Made by a program: the position numbers and the translations under genes. The notes beneath the pieces are model-generated. The model was not told the DNA's origin. It was given only the letters and a program-made list of their open reading frames with translations, and did no database searches. A stretch of 33,249 bases of DNA from Stramenopiles sp. TOSAG23-2. Lineage: Eukaryota; Sar. The stretch is taken from contig LT649359.1 in NCBI GenBank assembly GCA_900128395.1, positions 1-33,249 on the forward strand, in the 5' to 3' direction. Positions 8,714 through 16,100 of the stretch are shown here, piece after piece (position 1 is the stretch's first letter; the number at the start of each line of letters is the position of its first letter).

Positions 8714-9242
8714 CTTTGGTTAATGGAAATAAAATTGAGTTTTGTACTCTATCCTCTGCATATATATATTATATTATCAATTTTTACATTTCATTAATGC
8801 GTATCTGTTGCACATGTCTATCTGTGTATTCCTTTAGACAGTTTGAAACCCTGGACATATTATTATATTGGACATATTAAAATATGTAGGGATATATGAA
8901 TAATTACAACATCAACAGGAATGCCTGGAATGCCTTCCCATCACCTACGAGGCGTATGCACCTGGTAATACAATAGTATGGAGATAGCACTCACATTATG
9001 GATATCCCTTACACATTCATTCTGAATATTTCGCTCAACTCTCTCAAACAATATTATATACAATGGTGTGTTGATAATATATGTGTGTTTTTATTATTTA
9101 TCTTTTTGTGGTCCTTTTTGCAAAGTACTTGAAGTATAAAGACAGAATGAATCGAAAGAACAAAGTATATAAATATAGTAGATTAGGATAAACGTATACA
9201 AAAATATTCATATATATATATATATCGACACAGACCAACAAT
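8714..9242. other. Intergenic region upstream of the carboxypeptidase gene
   Basis: A 529-bp spacer with AT-rich sequence, a short direct repeat GGAATGCCT twice (about 8919-8937) and a (TA)n run near 9209-9225. No gene was seen. A candidate TATA box near its right end is listed separately. Confidence 0.5.
9166..9175 (+). promoter_or_regulatory. Candidate TATA box of the carboxypeptidase gene
   Basis: TATATAAATA lies 67 bp upstream of the carboxypeptidase ATG in a less repetitive context than the (TA)n runs nearby. At the usual TATA-to-start distance it would give a leader of roughly 40 nt. Because the region is AT-rich, chance occurrence is easily possible. Confidence 0.25.
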
Positions 9243-11342
9243 ATGGATAATAATGATGATGATGCCACGCCAAACGAGCAACAACAAACTGTATTATCTT
9301 TAAAAGGCTCATTCAATGGTTATCTCACTGTACAGGAAATGTATGATTTTATGGGCCAAATAGGAAGGGATTTAAACCCGTTTTCTTTAGGACCACTAGA
9401 AATAGGAAGGTCTACAGATGAAAAATATGTAATCAAAGCATTGTGCATTGGGCAATGTCATTCATGTGCACCTGCAACGTTATATACCGCGTTGCATCAT
9501 GGAAGAGAGCCAATGAGTATGATGACGCTAGCATATACTTTGCGTGATATTAGAGACCGCTTTAAAGCCGGTAATTTAGAGGTTACAAGTTTATTAGAAG
9601 CACGACAGTTATGGTTCATACCTATTGTAAATCCTTCAGGATATTCGAAGAATGTTGATACAGGCAAAATAAGTAAAAGTAAATATAGGAAAAACACTCG
9701 TGAAACTTGCATAAACGAACCTAAAAAGAATGGGGTAGATATTAATCGAAACTATGATTATTGCTTCTTAGGTACTACTACATCAAAAAATTGTGACGGG
9801 GATAGTAAAGATCATGGTGGTAGTAGTAATAGTAATAAAAATAATAATAATGGAAATGATAGTTCAGAGGGTGGAGTATGCCATGGTAGTAGCTCTAATG
9901 ATGGTTGTGCAGAAAAATATCGTGGGAAAAAGCCATTTTCTGAATCGGAAACGCTTGCAGTCCGTGATTTTGTTTACACGCATAATATTAGCAATGCATT
10001 AAATTATCATTCATATGGTGGGAATTTATTTTGGCCATTTTCATGCCCACATCATAGTGAAGAAAGGCGTTTGAAATGGGTTGCATCATTAATCAATATT
10101 CATCAGATTGGCAAAGAATTAGCAGAACTAAATAAATATAAAACTGGAAACGTTGTTGATATATTGCAATATTCAGCTGCTGGGGATGCGTCTGATTGGA
10201 TGTATGGCGAAGAGGGCATCGTGGCATTGACACCCGAGACTGGCCCGACGGATGAGGAAGCTGTCGAAGGAGAATTAGATGTTGATTTAGGTGGTTTATA
10301 TGGATTTTATCCCCCACCAGATAAAATAGAAGAATATGCCGATGTAAATACTGAAGCGAACATACGAATGGCATGGTTTGCTGGAGCACTATATCGTGCT
10401 CAAGTGACACAATATAAAGCAACACAAGTAACGATGAGGCAAGAGCAGATCAAGCAATATAATATTGAAATTAGTTTGCGAAATGTTGGTTTAAAAACTA
10501 ATGTAAATCGGATTATGGTAGCATTGAGTGCACAGGAAAAAAATTTAATGGGCTATCATCGCATCTTGAAAGTGAATGAATTGAGTTCTTCATCTTCATC
10601 CATATCTATATTAAAGAACAATGCATCTGTTTTTACAACATTTCAAATCAATGATAAGGATTTAGATGAAACGGGTGGTTTGAATACGCAACTATACATT
10701 GCCGTTGCTGATAGCGAGACATGTACACTATTTGCAATTAGTAATGATGGAAGCATGAGAAAAAATATTATCGGTACATCGCATTTAAGACCATGTGATT
10801 TGTGTGAATCATTTTATAGATATGAAGGATTTTTCTCACTAGACAACACAACATTGGCAACAAGCAAAGGATTCCAAAATGTTTCATTGCCAATCAAACA
10901 TGTCGAAATCATTAATAATAAAGAATATTGCAATTTAAAGTCTGAAGATTTGTCCAGATGCTCTGGGAAAGGGATACCTGTGGACAATTCGTGGCAATTG
11001 TATTTAGCTGTTAGTTTGATTGGATTTATATTTTTATTTGGTCTTGGCTTTCTCTTTGTAAAATTTCGTGTATTTTCTCGTTGTAAAGAGGAACGTCGTC
11101 GTCGTCGTAATGGATTTAAGAAAGATGATTTTGGAAATGGAACAAAAAAGAAAAAATATAAAGATATGACGGAAGTTTATGATGTCAATAGTAGCGATAT
11201 TCATATTGATGATGATGAAATTGTAGCAAAGAAGGAAAAATACAAAGATTGGGATATTGAAAATTTAGAAGATGTAGATGATGATGCTGTTGTAAGATTG
11301 GAAATGTCATCTATGCGTCATATGAACCCTGGCTTTCTTTAA
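9243..11342 (+). CDS. M14 zinc carboxypeptidase with single C-terminal membrane span
   Basis: A 699-aa metallocarboxypeptidase of family M14. The zinc ligands are His86 and Glu89 (HGRE) and His256 (LNYHSYGG). The substrate-binding NPSGY (130-134), DINRNY (Asn168, Arg169) and AGDASDW (313-319) motifs and the catalytic Glu332 (TPETGPTDE) are all there, so it should remove C-terminal residues from peptides. An Asn/Ser/Gly-rich insert at about 183-225 interrupts the domain. A beta-rich region follows, then one hydrophobic helix (about 583-606) and a basic and acidic tail of about 95 residues. This is the layout of a type I membrane carboxypeptidase, but the N-terminus (MDNNDDDATP) has no signal peptide. 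In-frame stop codons close the frame upstream (TAA at 9189), so either a spliced first exon is missing from view or targeting uses the internal span. Confidence 0.9.
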   Translation: MDNNDDDATPNEQQQTVLSLKGSFNGYLTVQEMYDFMGQIGRDLNPFSLGPLEIGRSTDEKYVIKALCIGQCHSCAPATLYTALHHGREPMSMMTLAYTLRDIRDRFKAGNLEVTSLLEARQLWFIPIVNPSGYSKNVDTGKISKSKYRKNTRETCINEPKKNGVDINRNYDYCFLGTTTSKNCDGDSKDHGGSSNSNKNNNNGNDSSEGGVCHGSSSNDGCAEKYRGKKPFSESETLAVRDFVYTHNISNALNYHSYGGNLFWPFSCPHHSEERRLKWVASLINIHQIGKELAELNKYKTGNVVDILQYSAAGDASDWMYGEEGIVALTPETGPTDEEAVEGELDVDLGGLYGFYPPPDKIEEYADVNTEANIRMAWFAGALYRAQVTQYKATQVTMRQEQIKQYNIEISLRNVGLKTNVNRIMVALSAQEKNLMGYHRILKVNELSSSSSSISILKNNASVFTTFQINDKDLDETGGLNTQLYIAVADSETCTLFAISNDGSMRKNIIGTSHLRPCDLCESFYRYEGFFSLDNTTLATSKGFQNVSLPIKHVEIINNKEYCNLKSEDLSRCSGKGIPVDNSWQLYLAVSLIGFIFLFGLGFLFVKFRVFSRCKEERRRRRNGFKKDDFGNGTKKKKYKDMTEVYDVNSSDIHIDDDEIVAKKEKYKDWDIENLEDVDDDAVVRLEMSSMRHMNPGFL

Positions 11343-11780
11343 GATAAAAAATATAGTACGAACATATAATATGCATCATATATATGTTATATAATATTAA
11401 TATATATATATATATATATAATTAAATAATATATGAGTAAGAGAACATTTTATATATAATTATATGAGCGGAGAGAAGCGTTCGCAGAGAGAGGGGGTGT
11501 AAATGTATATTTTTTGTGATTTAAATAGATACCTCATTTTGGGAATCTATACCAGTGGTCACAAATTTTCTCAATTGCAATTTTAAGGTATAATACGGCT
11601 GAATCGTTACTAGAATTTTGACACAAACATATACTCTAGATATACATATATATTGTTAAAAAATAAAACTTTAATTTTAAAATAACATTGATTGAATGAT
11701 GACATATATTTGTTGTCTACTATATATATATATATACACACATTGTTGTCAATATAATACAACCCATATCAATCATACAA
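11343..11780. other. Intergenic region with (TA)n runs
   Basis: Spacer of 438 bp between two genes on the same strand. It contains a perfect TA run at 11401-11420, another at 11721-11736 just before the next gene, and a GA-rich patch at about 11465-11495. No gene or convincing hairpin of the TACGA type was found. Confidence 0.5.
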
Positions 11781-12392
11781 ATGGAACAAATACAAACGTT
11801 TGATGTATTAATATTAGGTGGTCCGAAATCTGGTAAAAAAAGATTTGCTGAAAGGTTAACGAAGGATATATATAATGAAAATGCAGCGTATAATCAAAAT
11901 TTAGGTGTTGAAACATGTGAACGTGAATCAATTGTTGATGGGATAAAAGTCATGGTGAACATAACTGTTTGTAGTGGACGTAAAAGGCATTTGCCAATTG
12001 TACAGCAATTTTATAATAAAATACATGCAGCTATAATTATGTATGATTGTTCAAATGTAGATAGTTTTAGAAAAGAAATGATATTTTGGTACAATGAAAT
12101 TAAAAGAGCACTTCCCAATGCTATTATTTTCTTAGTAGGTGCAAAAGACGATATTAAAGGACAGCTAAGAGCTATACCAGCAAAAGACGGGGATAAGCAA
12201 TCTCAAGAATTCAAAGTTAGCCATTATGTAATTAGTTCAAAGAAAAATACACAAATAACTGAAATGTGGAATGATTTAATAAGCAATATGATGGAAAATC
12301 AAGAGAAAGCATTAGCCAGTAATGCTAAAACAGATGCAGAAGATAAATTTAAAAATGAAATGGCAGAGGAAAAAACGGAGAAGAAGGAATAA
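11781..12392 (+). CDS. Degenerate Rab-like small GTPase
   Basis: A 203-aa protein with the outline of a Rab-type G domain: strand 1 plus P-loop FDVLILGGPKSGKKRF (7-22), strand 3, the AAIIMYDCSNVDSF segment equivalent to Rab IIVVYDVTDQESF, and an FLVGAKDD region at the G4 position, followed by VISSKKN at G5. The nucleotide-binding residues have eroded: the P-loop Ser/Thr after GK is Lys, the G3 DTAGQ is replaced by TVCSGRK, and NKxD reads GAKDD. There is no C-terminal prenylation cysteine; the tail is Lys/Glu-rich. It is probably a GTPase-fold protein that binds nucleotide weakly or not at all. Several ciliary Rab-like proteins lack prenylation too, and the genome has cilia, but no specific family such as IFT22, IFT27 or RABL2 can be assigned. 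The MORN gene follows 167 bp downstream. Confidence 0.7.
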   Translation: MEQIQTFDVLILGGPKSGKKRFAERLTKDIYNENAAYNQNLGVETCERESIVDGIKVMVNITVCSGRKRHLPIVQQFYNKIHAAIIMYDCSNVDSFRKEMIFWYNEIKRALPNAIIFLVGAKDDIKGQLRAIPAKDGDKQSQEFKVSHYVISSKKNTQITEMWNDLISNMMENQEKALASNAKTDAEDKFKNEMAEEKTEKKE

Positions 12393-12415
12393 GAAGAAAC
12401 AAGTGAATGATGTGT

Positions 12416-12456
12416 ACTTCGTATACAATTATTTCTATTTGGTGGACGCACGAAGT
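12416..12456. repeat. Inverted repeat after the Rab-like gene
   Basis: ACTTCGT (12416-12422) and its reverse complement ACGAAGT (12450-12456) flank a 27-nt loop, 24 nt after the stop codon. It is a variant of the CG-centred repeats seen behind other genes. Confidence 0.5.
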
Positions 12457-12559
12457 TCGATAATACATCAAATATATGTATTTATATTTATATCTTAATG
12501 AATACTATTTATTTTATATTATACATAAATACGAATACACACACACACACAAAGGCAAA

Positions 12560-12868
12560 ATGATTTTTCATCGTGGAGATTCATATGAAGGTATGCATAA
12601 AGATGGTTTCATGCATGGTAGAGGTGTTTATGCATTTGCGGATGGTAGATTGTATGATGGTGAATTCGTTAAAGGTGTTCGTGAGGGGAGAGGAAATATG
12701 ACATTTAAAAATGGAGAAAAATTTAGCGGCTTCTTTAAAAATAATTTAGAAGATGGAAATGGACGTTATCGGTTTACAAATGGTATATTTAGAGAAGGCG
12801 CGTGGCTTAAAGGAAAACGTGTCAGGTGGTTATCAGGCGATAAAATTGGAGGGATGCCAACAATGTGA
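12560..12868 (+). CDS. Small MORN-repeat protein
   Basis: A 102-aa protein made almost wholly of MORN repeats: YEGMHKDGFMHGRGVYAFADG, then YDGEFVKGVREGRGNMTFKNG, then FSGFFKNNLEDGNGRYRFTNG and a partial fourth unit. MORN repeats pair beta hairpins and mediate binding to membranes or protein partners. In ciliates and algae several axonemal radial-spoke proteins are MORN proteins, so an axonemal role is conceivable with RSPH9 and ODAD1-like genes in the same window; this is inference. An in-frame ATG exists at 12476, but it would add 28 low-complexity residues from AT-rich and (CA)n sequence, so the ATG at 12560, right at the first repeat, is preferred. Because the first repeat starts without its leading strand, an upstream exon cannot be excluded. 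The stop is TGA. Confidence 0.75.
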   Translation: MIFHRGDSYEGMHKDGFMHGRGVYAFADGRLYDGEFVKGVREGRGNMTFKNGEKFSGFFKNNLEDGNGRYRFTNGIFREGAWLKGKRVRWLSGDKIGGMPTM

Positions 12869-13111
12869 AAATATATTTTTATCTACCGAGAAGTATTTTG
12901 GTTTTATTCCCTAAAAATATACGAAGCGTAATAAGTTTTTTTTATGATATCATATGATACGAAAGAGTATCATACTTTCGAACCGAATCGTTAATACTTT
13001 TAAAAAACAACCTCTGCTGCTGTAGAAAAAAGAATTTATATACGACGTTCGTATAAAAAATGTAAGAAGTATATATTTTTGATATATCATACTCCTTTCG
13101 TATTTAAAAAA
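12869..13111. repeat. Convergent spacer with several hairpins
   Basis: Between the MORN and SET genes lie TACG-AAG-CGTA (12920-12930); ATGATAC-GAAAGA-GTATCAT (12954-12973), which overlaps a competing CGAAAG/CTTTCG hairpin (12960-12980); and TATACGA-CGT-TCGTATA (13039-13055), a perfect 7-bp stem with 3-nt loop. The last is 57 nt from the SET stop codon. They could act as RNA folds in either 3' UTR. Confidence 0.65.
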
Positions 13112-16100
13112 TTATTTTTTCAACTCTTCCGTCTTTCGTCTCTTTGTTGAACCAGAAGAATCGCCATCTTTATCATGTGATTTGTTATATACATTTTTTC
13201 GTTTCTTTGTTGTAGATGAGAATGAACAATTATCATTGTTATTTAATTCTAGCTCCTTGTCACTATCTTCATCGTCTTTTACAATATCGCAGTCTTCTAC
13301 TGTTAAGGAACCACGTCTTAAATTTAATATATTATATTTGCTACTAAGCTTTCTCCCATCTACACTAACAATAGAAGCATATTTGCCAAAATACTTTGCT
13401 TTGGATTGAGCAACTTTCGATTCCCATTGATATGGCTCCATTAATGAATTATTAACCCCAATCATTTGCCCATCTATATTCATTTTTCCTTCGAAAACTC
13501 TATTTCTGCATGTATATTCTATTCCTAAATATTTCTTTGCACAAAATGTACGAAAAATTTGGTTAAAGGTGGTTTTCCGTATTTTTCGTGCGTTTTGTCG
13601 TATTCGAGTGTCATTACTATTAAAGACCTCCGTAGTAGCTTTACCATTTGTAGAAAAATTTTGACCTGTTTTTGATGAACCATCATTATCGTCATTTAAC
13701 TCTGTTTCCTCGTGTGTATCATTACTTGTTAGCGACACACCTCTTCTAAATGCATATAGATCTAATTTATTTGGCATTTTTTTGCCATCAACATTTACGA
13801 GAAAACATTCTTTAAAGCGGAAAGCGGGCGTATTAATGGATGGACACTGTTTAGAAAACCATCTTGTACAAGGAAGAGCTTCATCATCATCATGACATTT
13901 AATGAGTCCGTTTGGTAAAATTTTGCCTTTTCTAATTATACCCCTACGACAAAACACAAAGCCCACGTAGCTTTTTGCTCCGAGTTTTTTACATACTTCA
14001 TCCATGCCAAATTGGACAATTCCAAATTCGCCGTGCTTTACCTCATCAACTGTTAACAAATTACTATTTTTTTTCTTTGTTGAAGTACTTGACGAAGAAT
14101 TTGACGAAGAACCATTACTATTCTCTTCCGTATCCTCTTCTTCATCATCACTACCCTCACTGCTACTATCTTCAGATGTGCTATTAGATAAATCAATAAT
14201 TTCACCACCTATACTTGGAGGTGGAGATCCTAATGGGTGTAAACTATCACGGGTGACTCTTTTCGTCACCAAATCCTCATCGTATTGAACCTCAAAAGTG
14301 CCATCAAAAAATTTATTAATGATCACTCCTTTGTGCCAATTCCCATCATACTTAATATATAACTTTTGACCTTGCGAAAAGCTAGTTCGCCTACTTTTTC
14401 TTTTTTTAGCCACATTTTTCCCTTTCCCAGACCAATATCTGGATGGGGCCTTTGTATTAATATCATGCAATTGCTCACGAATTACTGTTCGCTCATCATT
14501 ACTACCATCTAAATATCGAACAACAAATCGACCATCATATAACATGGTAATTATTTTTGCTTTAATCCATTCTGGTCCCCAGCTACATTGAACTATTTGT
14601 CCTGTCTCATATCTAGTGCGAGAACTTCTCCTAGATCCTACTTTCCTGGTTGATGAGGATGATGAAGATGAAGATGATTTAAGCAAATTTCCAGACAACA
14701 AAGATGACGATGGCGCTGAAGACAATTTCCCAACGTTGTTATTATCATGCTTATTACCACCACCACCACCACCACCACTAATTGCAATATCATTGACACT
14801 ACCGCCATCCAAGTCGTTACTTATATTGTCATTGCTATAATCATCTTTTACTAAATTAATTACATTATTGTTATCGTCTTCTTCATTTTCCTCATCAATA
14901 CTGGAATCGCCTTCATCTTCTGCTAAATTATTTTCATCCCGTTTCTCTTCCAAAATTGTAGAGAAGTCTCCTTCGTTATCATTATGCTCCTCTTCTACTT
15001 CCTCCTCCATGTTTTCCTCTCCTTCCAGTTCCTTCTCTTCCTCTTGATCATCATCACCACCACCACCACCACCATCATCTTCTTCTTCTTCCTCATCTTC
15101 TTCACCTTCTTCGCTTTCTTGTTCAGATAGTTCAGATTCTTCACTGCTTTCTTCCTCACTGCTTTCTTCTTCTTCTTCCTCTTCCTCCTCCTCCTCTTCG
15201 TTTGATTGTTCGCTTAAAGCAAGATCTTCGGTGCAGAATCCATCATCACTATCACTAGAATCTTTGCATTGTATTACACCAGTCTTTCTTAATATAGCTT
15301 GCCTAGAACTATTCAATCGTTCGATACATTTTAAACAATACGAATTGTAACTACCAGTGCGGTTTACTATTTCTAAATCATTTAAATGAACATTGCATCT
15401 TTCACATCTATTTTTACTAACAGCAACTCTGGATGTATTTCTTCGCACTCTTATATCATCATACGCATAGATTATACCAGACGAATCGGAATTACGACTG
15501 TCATCATCACCATTACTTCTCCTATTGCCACTACTATTACTACTACCACTACTACCATCCATCATATTATTAGCAGTAGTTGTTGTCGTCGTTGTCGTCG
15601 TCGTAGATGTTGATGAGGTCACGGACAATGGTGAAACACAGGAATCCTCACGGGCGCCATCATTATTTCCGTTGCAATCCCCACACAAACAATTATCAAA
15701 AAGACTTGTACTCTTGCCTGACTTTATATTTCCTTTCCAATAATTTGTAGTTAATATTTCACCTGCCTTAATCTTGCGATTAGCTACAAATGCAATTCTT
15801 GGGTGTCCTTGGTGGCTCAAAATTTTCCTTGGTTCAAGGTTGTAATTTTTACAACGATGATTTACAAAACCAGCAATATTCCTATATTTTATCGCGTCAA
15901 TATGTATATTTGCTTCGATTGACCACGTGTAAGATACGTTATCCCGTTTTTCCATCTCTTTAGTAGATATTAGCTCGCCAACGTATTCACAAATAAATTG
16001 ATTTTCTTCCACGTCCTGTAAAATTTTTATCCCAAAACCTTTTCCACCATCCTCCATAATTTGCAAATGGGTAGTAACGCCTTGATCTAAAGGACGTCTT

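Noticed and set aside
11781-12392. Assignment of the Rab-like protein to IFT22/RABL5 or IFT27
   Set aside because: The residues that would separate those families are among the ones lost; cilia in the genome alone do not justify the name.
12476-12559. 28-residue N-terminal extension of the MORN protein
   Set aside because: The residues come from AT-rich and (CA)n sequence, and the following ATG is placed exactly where the first repeat begins.
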